From: Agapanthus africanus
Lineage: Eukaryota; Streptophyta; Magnoliopsida; Asparagales; Amaryllidaceae
Length of the DNA: 64,000 nt
Assembly: GCA_030015575.1 (NCBI GenBank)
Contig: JASDDO010000026.1
Location: 448,671,096-448,735,095, forward strand
Direction of reading: 5' to 3'
The stretch's first letter is position 1; every line of letters begins with the position of its first letter. The position numbers and the translations under genes were made by a program. Below are positions 25,596 through 36,971 of the stretch, in pieces. Below the pieces are notes generated by a model, which saw only the letters and a list, made by a program, of their open reading frames with translations, ran no database searches and had not been told where the DNA came from.

Positions 25596-27488
25596 TGTTA
25601 GTGTATATGCCCTAAGGGCCATTATTGTATCATACTAGCTTGTATATTATATAATGGAAGCTTGAGATATTCACAGTTATATTAACGGTCTTGCTAAACA
25701 TGGTAGTATTCTACTTGGTTTATATCTATCTTAATATGTGTGTACGTATTGATAGAGCCCTTAGGATCTTGCTTGTCTACCAGCGTTGTGATGGCAGTCA
25801 CACCAGTGGGGGCTGGGTAGTGTATAAGTACATCCTTTTTCAGGTCCCTAGTCGTAGGATTATCGAGACAGGGCATCGATACTCCGGAGTAGACTAGTGT
25901 GTACGCTTCTCATCCCAGTTGGGGAGATGGTCTGTCCCACAGGCATCAGTACGTCGTACTGGAGATAGTATACAGGTGCTCGTTGGGTTACGGGTACACC
26001 GGACAGGAATCGCAGGGAACTGTTGGTTGGTATTATTCGCATCGTCAGTTAACAGTTCCCAAGTGACATGAATACAACATAGTCCGCAGACTTGACACTG
26101 CTGCTTCGTCTCGTGTGTGTTCCCACTGTTCTTAGATTGCTACCCTACCACGGCTCAAATAAGTCGTGCAAACAGGTAGCAGTTGGGTGCAGTCCCGAAG
26201 CACTTGGAGGCAGTGGCGGCTTGACAGGATTCGTCTCTCCCGGTATTGGGAGTTGATATCGCGCTGTGTTTGGAGAGCCATTACGCAAAGTCCCTGGCCA
26301 GGGCAAGCGAGATTTACTGGTAGGTTTTCTAGTAGTTTCTCAATGTGTAATGGGCTTCGCTCCGACACGACTTATACTGCTTTTAGGGGACTGACGCTTG
26401 CCGCCCCCTAGGCCCGATATACGATAGTCCTAGACGAACAGACCGGACAGTACGGAGATTGTCACATCAGGCTCAGTAGGAGTTCGGATGGGCTTCCATC
26501 GGCCTTCTTATCGACATCTACCTGGCGACCGTTACGTACAGCTAGTGCCGCTTGCGGTCTGTGGTTAAACCCACTGCCAGCGTAGTAGTCGAGTCTTTAG
26601 AGTCCCACACAGAGGGTTTCCCTTCTTCGGGCAAAACGATATAGAGGTCGTATCGTTTTACGACAGGGTTCGGTCGCATACGTGTTTTTTCGTACGTACG
26701 ATGTTTGGGCAGTTTTTACTAGCGGGCTTTAGTTTAAGCCAGATTCTAGTATTGGATTATTAGATTTATACAGTCTCAGTATTTCCGTGTTTTCACGGAT
26801 AGGAGGGGCATTCTCGTAAATTGTCGAGAAACTTCTAGAAGGTTGATGACAAGGAGAGCTTAGGTGTTATATGCATTAAATGGTTTTGTGACTCATGGAG
26901 ATGATTCATCAAGAGAGTTAATGATGCATTAAATGTTTTTAATGACTCACTTGATGATTCATTATGTATTAAATTAAGCATGAAGATATTTGTACAAATA
27001 GATTTTTGTGCAAAATATCGTATGCTTCATATATACACACAAATGAGTTAATTCCATTTTATAATTATTATCACATTCTCTCTCCTCAAGATCTCTCTCT
27101 TCAAACCCTAACCCTAACCTCTCATGTGTTGAGATTAATGCTTAGCAAGACTAATTGATCCCTAATCCTATTCTATATCCTCTAGGTTGCTTTGATTAGA
27201 ACTTTTAGTAACCTAGTTACCTCAAGTTAGAGGTCAAGCTTGAAGTAGTAGCTCTTGGGTGGATCTTCTATCACAAAGAGGAGGCCGACAAGGAGGAGGC
27301 CGACGAGAACAAGAAGGACTTGGTTAATTTCGTATAATCTTCTTTCATAGTAGCTAATCCCTCATATGATGTTGTTAGTTAGGGTTTGGAAAAGATCCGT
27401 AAGTTAGTCGATGTTCGTTTTAAACAAAATGATTGTTTTACTTATTCCGCCTCCCCGCAACTCGTGGGGTGTCTAACGTCGACTTACA
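25596..27488 (+). repeat. 3' LTR of element B
   Basis: 1,893 bp, TGTTAGTGTATATG to CGACTTACA, uninterrupted, followed by the ATATC duplication. The conserved hairpin block is at about 26235-26335, a TATA-like run at 27028 and telo-box repeats at about 27103-27120. Confidence 0.93.
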
Positions 27489-27493
27489 ATATC

Positions 27494-28696
27494 AATTTGA
27501 AATTGGTGCATAACAACGGATATTCAAAACCAAATATTTGCCGTCCGGCAAACAGCCCAGGCGATTTCCTCAAATATCACCAATTACAACGAATTCCAAT
27601 ATAAAGAGGATGATCACCTAATTCCCAGTAACTTACTCCGACTCATCATCTGTAAAACCATACAGATGTGAGAATCATACCTGGCAAATACATACCCTGG
27701 AGCAAGGACTAATTGGGAAATCAGTTTTCAATTAACAATGCACAGTGAAACTGAAACATGAAAATGTTTCGTAGGGGTATCCGGGTATTCCTAGTAATGC
27801 CTCTTCCATTATACAGATTCATGACTGCAACCGTATACTTCCTTTGCCATCTCTCCAAATCCCTTTATTTGACTTTGGTCATTACCTTCTGTACACCATC
27901 GTTAGGCTAAATGGTTTTCTTCCTTCCCAACCGTTCGGCACCAGCCTATGGTTTAGAAGAAGACAATCCAATAAGCGTAATAGGTGTACTGTCCTACTCC
28001 TAGGAGCACTCGCAACCTGAGAGATGGCGAAGATTAAAGACAACAGAATAAACCTTATTCCTATTTCTCCTGAACAAGAATCCATCCTCGAACTGGAACA
28101 AGTTCCTTCGAGTTCGTATATAACCATACGATGGAGTATCCAAATAACTGTGGATCTTCATAGTGATACGGGGTGTCTCAGAGAAATACAAAGGTGAAGT
28201 AGGAGTGGCGATGAAATACTTGGTTTAGTCGTGAATAGCAGTTACAATTTTACTTTGCCCTCTTTCTAATCCCTTTATTTGTCTTAACTTATTACCTTCT
28301 GTACACCATCGTTAGGCTAATTGGTTTTCTTCATTCCCCACCGTTCGGCACCTGCCTATGGTTTGGAAGAAGACTATCCAATTAGCGTAATAGGTGTACC
28401 GTCCTAATCCAAGGAGCACTCACAACCTGAGAGATGGTAAATGGAATAGACAACAGAATAGTCCTATTCATTTTCTCCAGAACCGGAAACCATCCTCGAA
28501 TAACTTCCTTCGAGCTCGTATATAACCATACGATGGTTTTATCCAATGGAAGTGGATGTTCGTAGTAATACGGGATGTTCTGGAGAAAAGGGTAAAGGAG
28601 TGGCAATGCGGTATGCAACTCTGACAATCCAAAACCCAGTGTTTTAAGAAGGTTGGGTCAACTTGGTCAATGAGTCATGGTCTAGGGTCGGGCCAT
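27494..28696 (-). pseudogene. Decayed gag region of element D with internal tandem duplication
   Basis: On the minus strand an ATG at 28694-28696 follows a pyrimidine tract and GCAGCGACC, as in the gag starts of A and B. Further in, the sequence resembles the gag segment around the QSRIARYEASKK motif of A. It is heavily decayed. A unit of about 410 bp is present twice (about 27825-28235 and 28236-28630), including TTACCTTCTGTACACCATCG in both. Element B interrupts the region on its left side. Confidence 0.55.
27825..28630. repeat. 410-bp tandem duplication inside the gag remnant of D
   Basis: Two units offset by 410 bp with clear but imperfect identity over nearly the whole unit (GTACACCATC at 27891 and 28301). 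Their divergence suggests an old duplication, before or soon after the element stopped moving. Confidence 0.8.
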
Positions 28697-29003
28697 GGTC
28701 GCTGCCAAAGAGAGAGAGAAAAGAAACACTCTGCGTGCATTCTAACCTAGATCAGAATGGTTAGCAATTAATCTAATCAGGAAACCTCCTATTGTAATCT
28801 TAAATTCTCCTCCAAACCTGAAAGAAGAATTACTCTGGATCACCTAAGGAGTAAACCAACTCATCAGTAGGAATCGGGATCCAAATATCATCGCATGATA
28901 ACGTGAGGGATTCCACTCACGTTATCACACTCCAGAAGGTATGCGCATATCTGGTAAGTTTCAGTTTCTTTAGAAACTCCCGATGTGATTTTTACCCCAT
29001 GCT

Positions 29004-29213
29004 CTTATGACCTTGACGAAGGCCAACATATCATAAGTCACATGTCAAGTTCTACCCTTCATTATCCAGGTTAATTTGAACCCACCCGTACATACCCTTG
29101 ACGAAGGCCAAAATAGTTGTATGACTATCCCAAACCAACGCATCTATCTATACAGCAGAAAAGTAACAAATAGCTACCATACACTATGCCTTGACGAAGG
29201 CCAACATACATAG
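29004..29213 (-). other. Triple-hairpin leader block (D)
   Basis: The clearest set of three. Outer stems on the + strand: CTTATGA (29004-29010) with TCATAAG (29031-29037), CATAC (29091-29095) with GTATG (29119-29123), and CTATG (29184-29188) with CATAG (29209-29213). Each encloses CTTGACGAAGGCC. The spacing between hairpins is about 90 bp. Confidence 0.7.
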
Positions 29214-30745
29214 CATGAATACTAAGTGCTACCTTTCTGAAATGACGGAGGGCTACGAATGGTTTTTGGCGAAAAACCTTTTACGTAATGAACTTGATAT
29301 CGCTGAAAGAACCGGATAGCTTTTTATAAAAATATAGCAAGGAAAACCTTTGCTAAAGAGGTCACTCCCGGTGAAGGGATCTTGACTCTTTCCCTATAGA
29401 ATGAGGTGCAGGATATTCCAACTGAATACCACGATGCAAAGCAAAAATTAATCGACTATAGTGAAGTTATTATCCTGACGCAAACTTCTGTCCAAGAGGT
29501 CACTCCCGGTAAAGGGATCTCGGCCCTTCCCTCGTCGACTGAGGTGCAGGATATTCATAACCGAATACCACTGTGCATAACAAAAGAGAACGACCTTGCA
29601 ATAACAGATTTTTGAAAAATGTTCCAACAACATCAAACAGGTTTGTTTAGCTTGCATTGATCCGAATTAATGCCCATCAATTGATCACAACAATAAAGAA
29701 CGAAAATATGATGTACGTATAAGCCATTCGCATTCGCCACTGGGTCCCGTCATCACCCGTTAGGTTACTTAAATAACGACAGAGCGGGGACTGGACTAGC
29801 GCGGGTGTAAAACATATACAACATCTACTAGTATATATATCAATATATAATAATCGCTCAAGGCGTGATAAAAGCAACATCACAGATATGTAATAAGCAT
29901 CACAGAACAATACAGATAATCTAGGATCCCCGGGTTTTATAGAGCCGTTATTGAAACCCGACGTTCCCCTGGTCATGTAGATAGCCTGTGCAATGAAATC
30001 CTACACCCCTACAGGCGTGGCAAGTTACCCGCAAAAACCTGAAGCGAGGCATCCCCTTTCAACAAAGTGAATGGACCACACAGCACTTCACGGAATCTGG
30101 TAACTTGAGCACCCCTCCTTGGGTCAACCTATACCCCCTACGAGTGCGGCGTATAGCCCGCCAATTCTAGAGTGAAGCCCCCTCCGTCTCAAAGCAATGA
30201 GATGCGGGCCCGTTGCCCTCTAGAAACCGGCTATCCGTGCACCCTACCTTGGGGTAATCCTAGTACAGAAAGTAAAATATATACAACGGGTACATCGACC
30301 TCAGCCCGGTCGTGCCCCAAAAAAATAATATACAATCAGGCAGTGACGGCAGTCCATATGTCTGAAGGTCGCCCCGCAATATCAAATGTACAAAATAACA
30401 CCAAAACTGTACTAACATTGCAACCAGGCTATCCACCACGACAAATCTGCAACATCACAGCACAACACAGAACATCAACGTGAGTGTCGCGTTCGCAAAT
30501 CCGTCTAAAATGGCTATAGCAATTAGACAAGATTTACCGATCAAATGACATTCACGGTCGCAGATATAAAGTAAGCACTGTGAACTAATATATTTAAAAT
30601 TTTCGATCGACAAAATTCCCTGAAGGAGGCCCCAAGCACAATTCCCAGTACTCAAAATAATCTGGACCAAAACTAAAAATACCAGAAACCATAATTCCAA
30701 GTCAGAGACCTCTGCAGGAAATTTTGTGCAGTGTTGCTACAGTAC

Positions 30746-30795
30746 TGCGGCATAACCGCGGCCAAAACGTAGGTACGGCCGTGGTTCCGCGGCGC
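30746..30795 (-). other. GC-rich inverted repeat after the primer site (D)
   Basis: Two CCGCGG-containing arms around a short AT-rich loop, about 200 nt downstream (leftwards) of the primer site, matching the position of the GC-rich repeat in C and H. Confidence 0.55.
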
Positions 30796-30990
30796 TACAG
30801 TGATATCAGTGTACTAAATTTTCTCAGATCTCTTAAAAATGCCTTCCAGTTTTTCTGCAACACTCAAAATAATTTTTCGATCACAAAAAAAATTCGACAG
30901 AAACTTCATGAAATAGAATCGCGGTTTCGGAATTTTCGTTCGATCGATATTTTAAATACGTTAGAACAAGCTAGTAAAGGTTAATGGCGT

Positions 30991-31003
30991 GGCTCTGATA
31001 CCA
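30991..31003 (-). other. Primer binding site of element D (tRNA-iMet)
   Basis: The minus strand reads TGGTATCAGAGCC directly next to the LTR end at 31004. Confidence 0.92.
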
Positions 31004-33121
31004 TGTAAGTCTACGGTAGTGCCCCGGCCTTCTGTCCGAGGCCAAAATGCGGACAAGAAAACTTTTTCTAAACTTGAAACCGGCGCTATCGCAGACTTTA
31101 ATCCCGGATCGAACCATTAACCTACATCTAGAAAACTAGAGAAGTGTTGGAAAGGCTATACCGATCGACCCGTGTCCTTCGGTCTTTGGCCACCATCCCA
31201 AGCTCTTCGCGGCATCTCCGATCTTCGGTCTTCTCGTCGGAAAGGGCACCACATCTTCGAGTCTTTTTACGGGCTCCCACTTCATCCGAAGCAACTCGGA
31301 CATGAAGTTTGCTAGCTGACGTGTCCAAGGTTGAAGTAGAGTAGTGTAGAACCGTTTGTCTCATGTCATCCAAGCTCATAGATGATGGTTAATTGAAGTT
31401 GCCATTTTGGTGAAGATGGAGGAATGAACTTTGGAGATAAGCTAAGAATTTTGTTGCAAATGAAAACTTGAATCATTCTCACACCAAGATGAATGAGGGA
31501 CTGCCCAAAATAATGGCTCGGCCATATCAAGGAGAGGAGGGAGGTGAGCTCAAGGGCAAGTGAGAATGGGATGATCATAAGCCAAAAAATATGTCACAAC
31601 AATGTCCATCACAATAAATTCAAGCAATGATGCACAATTGTGTCAACCTCATTCTAGAAACCTCCAAGAGTGATCAGCCAACTGCTGGAGCCCTAGCACC
31701 ACAAAAAAGAAACCTCCATTACTATTTTCATATTTGCAAATAAACCCCTTTCAACAAAGGAATTTCAGCTAAGAAGGGAAGATGGAAAAATGGCCGAAAC
31801 GGAATGCAAACTGGCAACATCAAAAAGCGATCCCGTAATAAATTACAGGATAACCCCACAGCTGTATATACATACCCGCATTTGTATTTCGACCGAATAC
31901 AAATGCAGTGAGACAAAATCTACATAGTATAATACTAGGATCTGGCTTAAACCAAAGTCTGCTAGTATTATCCGTCCGAACCATGACACGTGCACAATTG
32001 CACGCGTATGTTCGAACCCTGCCATAAATCCATACGGCCTCTACAACGTTTCGCCCGAAACTTGAGAAACTGTCTGTGGGGGACTCTAAAGACTCGTCAA
32101 AACTTTGGAAGTGGATTTAACCACTAGCACGTCAGAGATACCAACCGTACGTAACGGGCTACCAGGTATTGACCAAAAGGGAAGTCGATGAGCGAACTCA
32201 TCCTGACACCCTACTGAGCCTGTCAGTGACAATATCTGTACAGTCCGGTCCGTTCATCTATGAGTATCGCATGTCGGGCCTAGGGGGTTGGTAAAAGTCA
32301 GACCCCCAAAAGCGGTACAAGTCGTGTCGGATTGTAGCCCAGAACACCCGGAGTTACTACTGGAATACCTACCAGTAAATCTCCTGCCTTGTCCAAGGAC
32401 TTCGTGTAATGGCTCTCCTAGAAACAACGCGATCTCACCCCCAATACCGGGAGATACGAAACCCCTGCCGATCCGCTCACTCCCTCCATGTGGCTCGGGA
32501 CTGTACCCAACTAAAACCTTTTTACACGACTCCTTTGAGCCGTGGTAGGGTAGTAATCAAAGCATAGTGGGAACTCACACGAGACAAATGACGATCTCAG
32601 GTCGATGAACTAACCTGTACACATGTCACTAGGGAACTGCTATCTGACGTCAGGTATAATACCAACTAGCATGTTCCCGGCGAGTCCTGTCCGGTGTACG
32701 CATAACCCAATGAGCACCTGTATACATCTTAGGTGATCCAACTGACACCAATGGCTTGTGAGACTGGCCACCGTCCCTCGTTGGGGTCTCGACTGTATAC
32801 ACTAGTCTACTAATGGAGTATCGATGCCCATTCTCGAAACTCCCACGACTAAGGACCACTTAAGGATGTGCTTATAGACCCCAGCTCTCACGTATATGAT
32901 CGCCATCATACTGCTGATAGTCAAGCAAGAATCCTAAGGGCTCTATCAATGTGTAATAGTGACCCGTATGGTCACCTAAAGCAGTACACGATGATAAAGA
33001 TAAACCAGATAGCATACTATCATCTTGAGTAAGAATGTCCTACCGGTATAGATCCTCCCTCAATCATTGCAATCACGTGCCTGTGATCCAATAATTGACT
33101 CTGAGGGCACTATATCCAACA
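31004..33121 (-). repeat. 5' LTR of element D
   Basis: 2.12 kb. On the minus strand it runs from TGTTGGATATAGTGCCC at 33121 to CTTACA at 31004. It is closely similar to the solo LTR at 609-2711 and more distantly to the LTRs of A, B, C and H. Hairpin block at about 32385-32460. Confidence 0.87.
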
Positions 33122-34111
33122 ACACATGGACGAGATCCACATACATACAGACATTGATTACATAGTTTGATGATATCCACATTGTTATAGACTTCATGAT
33201 ATAGTTGTCATTGATTCATGTTTATTACATTGATCATATCTCACATTTATGTTATGTTATTACCTGAGGCACCGACACGAGCACATGGGATTACACTTAT
33301 GTATAGATGTTTACCCTGCCCACCTTATCATGCTTCAGACTTATTCATTTGAGGTTTATATATATATCTGATCGTATTGACCTAGGATTGTGTCATACAT
33401 ACGATTTCTGCTCTGTGATGTTTTCTATTCATGAGTTGGCAAATCACCCCCGTTGTGCCACAGTTCTTGCAGGTTTTACCGTACAGGTTCTATTGCGGCT
33501 TTGTGGCACAATGCGTCCCTTACGGGTGATTTGTTTTGGTAGGTGGGTTCTTTTGTATTAGAACCACCATTGTATATGTATTATTCAGTTGTATCTAGTA
33601 ATTCCATCAACCAAACTTGTATATGTTTTTCAGACTTAGAAAACCAGTTATGTATTATTTCGACCTTAGAGTCGCGCATTGCAGTATTATGGTTTTCATG
33701 CAGATTTTGAGTTCCCTTTTGAGTTTTGATCCTCGCTCTTCGGCGTTGTATATTATACTGCTTGCATGGTTGTGACCGTCGATTGGCGAAGAGCTAGCTC
33801 CCGCTTGGGGATGCCTTTCTCATTGTGCGTATATTATTCGTGTTGTACCCCGCTCGGGGCCAGTATTTACAAAGGAAACTCTGCCGAAATTTTCAGAAAG
33901 GAATATAAATTTTAAAAACGCATATTCGGCTTATTTATTTAAAAACCTTGCTTTTAAAACATATTTTCTTTAGTTCTTAAAAACTAGTTTTCCTTATTTA
34001 CTACTTAAAATGGTTTTAGACATCTGGGCTTTTGGATTACTTGAATTAGATGAGGTCCTATAGACTTCATATGATTCAAGGGCTAGTCATGTGCTATTTC
34101 GGGTCGTGACA
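33122..34111 (+). repeat. End of the 5' LTR of element F
   Basis: From about 33268 it matches, inverted, 3898-4703 of the Gypsy solo LTR (shared landmarks: TACCTGAGGCAC, the CCCCGTTGTGCCACAG segment, GAAGAGCTAGCTCCCGCTTGG). It ends TCGTGACA at 34111. Confidence 0.85.
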
Positions 34112-34113
34112 AA

Positions 34114-34127
34114 GTTAGTATCAGAGC
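34114..34127 (+). other. Primer binding site of element F (tRNA-iMet type)
   Basis: GTTAGTATCAGAGC two bases after the LTR end. One base off the canonical iMet site, as commonly placed in Tekay-like elements. Confidence 0.75.
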
Positions 34128-34493
34128 GCTAGGTTAACCTTGGTTCGAGTCTAAGTTTGACTATGCGGAGCCTACAACGTTTATATATATACGGAACATA
34201 GGCTTGACCTTACGGAACTTAGACTTAGTCGAGGGGGTATTATACCCGAACTTTCGTCGTGTAGGATGACCCTTGGTTGATGGAGTAGATAGCTTGAGTA
34301 GAGTGACGTACCGTACGTACGTTCCGCGGCATACTTACGATACGCTACTCCACTTAAGAAACCTTAGGATGTACATTTCCTTGCACAGTATTATATTCAT
34401 TCGTATGATCTATCCTCATCGATATTGGTTATGATTTTGCTGCCACGATTAGATGGGCAGAGAGAGCTACGGTTAGAGTTGCGTCAGCATGAG
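34128..34493 (+). other. Proximal internal region of element F
   Basis: Short stretch between the primer site and element G. No protein domain seen. It resumes at 42480 beyond G, where ATGAG (34489-34493) faces ACGAG (42480-42484), a probable 5-bp target duplication with one later change. Confidence 0.5.
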
Positions 34494-35002
34494 TGATTTG
34501 AGTGATTTAGCGTGCTTGAGCTTTCTAAAAGATAGATCAAAAAATATTTATAACCGCAATCAAGAACGGCGTCGCATTAAGCTAGCCGGTGAGTACGGGT
34601 CGGTCCATAGGGATGTTGTGAATCTCCGATTCGTTCTTACGAGTTAATTCCGAAGGGTGTTCGGAGTTGTTATTAAATATGAAAACCTAATTAACCTAGG
34701 GCAATTATCTAGATCTAAATCTTGCAAGGGTTAGGTTTAGGAATGGTTTGGAAATGTAAATAAATCTCAACGCTTTCTATACCCAGATTAGGATCTAAGA
34801 GGAGTTATGGTAATTATCAATAAAGGGGATTAGATCCATTAGGGAAGGTGTTCCTTCCTCTAGGTTCTTATCCTTCCTTTAGAGATCCTTACCCTAACCT
34901 CCATGGAAAACGCGCGGAACTGAGCCTTTATACTACGGTATCACCGCTACCTCGAGGGATAGGGTGCCGTAGGGCGCGGTGTGTGCGTGTATGCATGGAG
35001 TA

Positions 35003-35800
35003 CTATAGATTCTATGTGATGGGTAAGAAAGGAATGAGAGATCTCATCTCTCAAAAGCCCTTCCCAAAGCTACCATCTAAGGCAAGGAATTAAAATCTAA
35101 ACTAGAACAATTAAATAAAACTACTTACAGTTGTCTCTCTCCAAACATCAACGCAGGGTTGTCAGATCTGGATTCATGATTTGAAAAGAGGCACCGATGC
35201 TCTCCAAAAGAATTCTAAAATTTATTAATGAAGGGAGGCATAGAGAAAATATAATGTTTTGGGTTCCTATTTATAGAGAATACGAAACCCTAGGGTTACA
35301 TTTGTTTCGCATGTCTGAAATTACAAAAATAGCCTTTAGGAAATCTTTTCAGAGCCGCAAGCAACTTTTGCCGCGGCACGAGATTGCCGCGGTTCCGCGG
35401 CCATCTGGTACCCGTGCTTCGAGAAATTTTACCAAAAGTTGCTTGCGGCTCTGAAAAGATTTCCTAAGGGATATTTTTGTAATTTCAGACATGCGAAACA
35501 AATGTAACCCTAGGGTTTCCTATTCTCTATAAATAGGAACCCAAAACATTGTATTTTCTCTATGCCTCCCTTCATTAATAAATTTTAGAATTCTTTTGGA
35601 GAGCATCGGTGCCTCTTTTCAAATCATGAATCCAGATCTGATAACCCTGCGTTGATGTTTGGAGAGAGCCAACTGTAACTAGTTTTATTTAATTCTTCTA
35701 GTTTAGATTTTAATTCCTTGCCTTAGATGTTAGCTTTGGGAAGGGCTTTTGAGAGATGAGATCTCTCATTCCTTTCTTACCCATCACATAGAATCTATAG
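35003..35800. repeat. Large near-perfect inverted repeat, 367-bp arms
   Basis: Arms 35003-35369 and 35434-35800 with a GC-rich spacer of about 64 bp. Outermost bases CTATAGATTCTATGTGATGG face their complement. The spacer itself contains GCCGCGGTTCCGCGGC at 35386-35401. Identity of the arms is very high by eye, so the event is fairly recent or the arms convert each other. Confidence 0.88.
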
Positions 35801-35828
35801 AATTTAATTCCCCGGCAACGGCGCTATT

Positions 35829-36956
35829 TGATTAGTATGAAAATTTGTGTTAACCGCAATCAGAAACGGCGTCGCTTTGCAGCTAGCCTGTGAGTACGGG
35901 TCGATCCACGGAGATGGGTAATTATCTTAATGCGTCCTTACGAGTTGATTCCAAATGTTGTTTGGATTGATTAAATCTAAAAAAACTAGATCTATCACTA
36001 AACTAAATTAATCTAAATTAATGTCTTGCTAGGGTTAGGTTTAGGGAAAGTTTGGAGATTAAAGGTTTCCTCACCGCTTTCATTGCCCTATTTTTGATCT
36101 ATTAGATGTTGTGGTAATTATCAATAAAGTGAATTAGAATCTTTTGGGAAGATGTTTCTTCCTCTAGATTCTTCTCCTTCCATTATCGATAATTACCCTA
36201 ACCCCCATGGAAAACACGCGCAACCGGGCCTTTATACTACGGTGCCACCGTTACCTCGAGGGGTAGGGTGCTGTAGGGAGCGGTTGTGCGTGTATGCATG
36301 GAGTTCTAATTCTTGTGAAGGGGCATGAAAGGGGTGAGAGATCTCATCTCTCAAACCTTTCCCTAAGGCTAACCCTAACAAGCGAGGAGATTACTCGCTC
36401 ATTAGGGGACGAACAAACATACTAATTGAAAGAGAATAAAAAGCAAAGAAATAAAATTACTTACTAGTTTGATGCCACTTTTCAATCAATAAAATTCAGA
36501 ATTGCTGGGAGTTTATTCAGATCTGTTCTATAATGCAATGGTGGGCTTAGGCCGCGGTTCCGCGGCCCTTTAGAGAGATCAAGGAGTGAAATTTTGTGGA
36601 ATGCTTCTTGTTGGCTTGGGCTTCTTATTTCTATATATCTTTTTCCATTTGGGCTTCTAGGTTGGTTCCAGATCTTCAGTGAACAATTTGCAATGGATTT
36701 TTAACCGTCCGTTTTGTCTTTTTGGACCTTGAGTTGCCTTGTTAATTGTGAACTGTCTTTCGATATAGGCTTGACTAAGATCCTCCCATTTGTTGGTCAA
36801 AAGTCCATATTTTCATCGTCTTTACGTCGTTTTCACTGTTTCCTGTCCAAGAACCTGTAACCTGTAACATGTAGCAGACATGCGTCAAAAGCACCTGTTT
36901 ATTTATAAAAAGAATAAGAATGGGGAATATAGTAATGCAATATTATGGTGTGAACA
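35829..36956 (-). repeat. Second LTR version inside the left LTR of G
   Basis: On its left side stands CCCCGGCAACGGCGCT (about 35810-35825), which on the minus strand is the tRNA-Asp-type primer site motif. The segment is therefore a diverged complete LTR of about 1.13 kb followed by the start of an internal region. It is collinear with the first part of the LTR but clearly diverged from it (for example TGTTAACCGCAATCAGAAACG). Confidence 0.65.
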
Positions 36957-36971
36957 AATACCCCCAAACTT
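36957..36971 (-). other. Polypurine tract of element G
   Basis: The minus strand reads AAGTTTGGGGGTATT directly before the LTR start. Two similar tracts, AAGTTTGGGGG, lie upstream at about 38257-38270 and 38434-38446. Confidence 0.7.

Larger units (their letters stand above)
2917..27488 (+). mobile_element. Element B: Ty1/Copia (Angela-like) retrotransposon split by element C
   Basis: A complete insertion bounded by TGTTAG and TTACA with a perfect 5-bp target duplication ATATC (2912-2916 and 27489-27493). Parts: 5' LTR 2917-3820 plus 18620-19615 (interrupted by element C), iMet-type primer site 19617-19629, leader to 21692, gag-pol 21693-25581, polypurine tract 25585-25595, 3' LTR 25596-27488. 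Without the insert each LTR is about 1.89 kb. The LTRs differ by roughly 5 per cent by eye, so it is clearly older than element A. The coding region is broken in several places. It sits inside element D. Confidence 0.92.
28697..30990 (-). other. Untranslated leader of element D
   Basis: About 2.3 kb, collinear on the minus strand with the other Copia leaders: GC-rich inverted repeat (30746-30795), the CGTTAG/CTAACG hairpin block near 29757-29780, the tandem GTCACTCCCGG units (about 29338-29620), the triple-hairpin block (29004-29213) and a pyrimidine tract plus CAG at about 28700-28725. No convincing protein. Confidence 0.7.
1..33121 (-). mobile_element. Element D: old Ty1/Copia LTR retrotransposon, host of nested insertions
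   Basis: A decayed Copia element read on the minus strand. Its 5' LTR is at 31004-33121, followed leftwards by primer site, leader and gag remnant (27494-30990). Element B interrupts it at 2917-27488. Pol remnants continue at 2717-2911 and 1-603, and the 3' end lies off the left edge. A solo LTR of the same family sits in its pol region. It is broken in many places. Beyond its outer LTR end at 33121 lies the tail of a Gypsy LTR (element F), so D appears to have inserted into F. The matching target duplication would be left of the window. The order of nesting makes D older than B, C and the solo LTRs inside it. Confidence 0.8.
34494..36956 (-). repeat. 3' LTR of element G, composite
   Basis: 2.46 kb against 1.34 kb for the other LTR. 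It is built of an LTR part like 41136-42000 (34494 to about 35370), an inverted second copy of the 35003-35369 segment (35434-35800), then a primer-site-like motif and a second, diverged LTR version (35829-36956). Its last 424 bp match the end of the 5' LTR (42056-42479). Confidence 0.75.

Noticed and set aside
27100-27125. Telomere-like CCCTAA repeats
   Set aside because: Only two or three units, present in both LTRs of element B at the same position; part of the LTR, not a telomere remnant.
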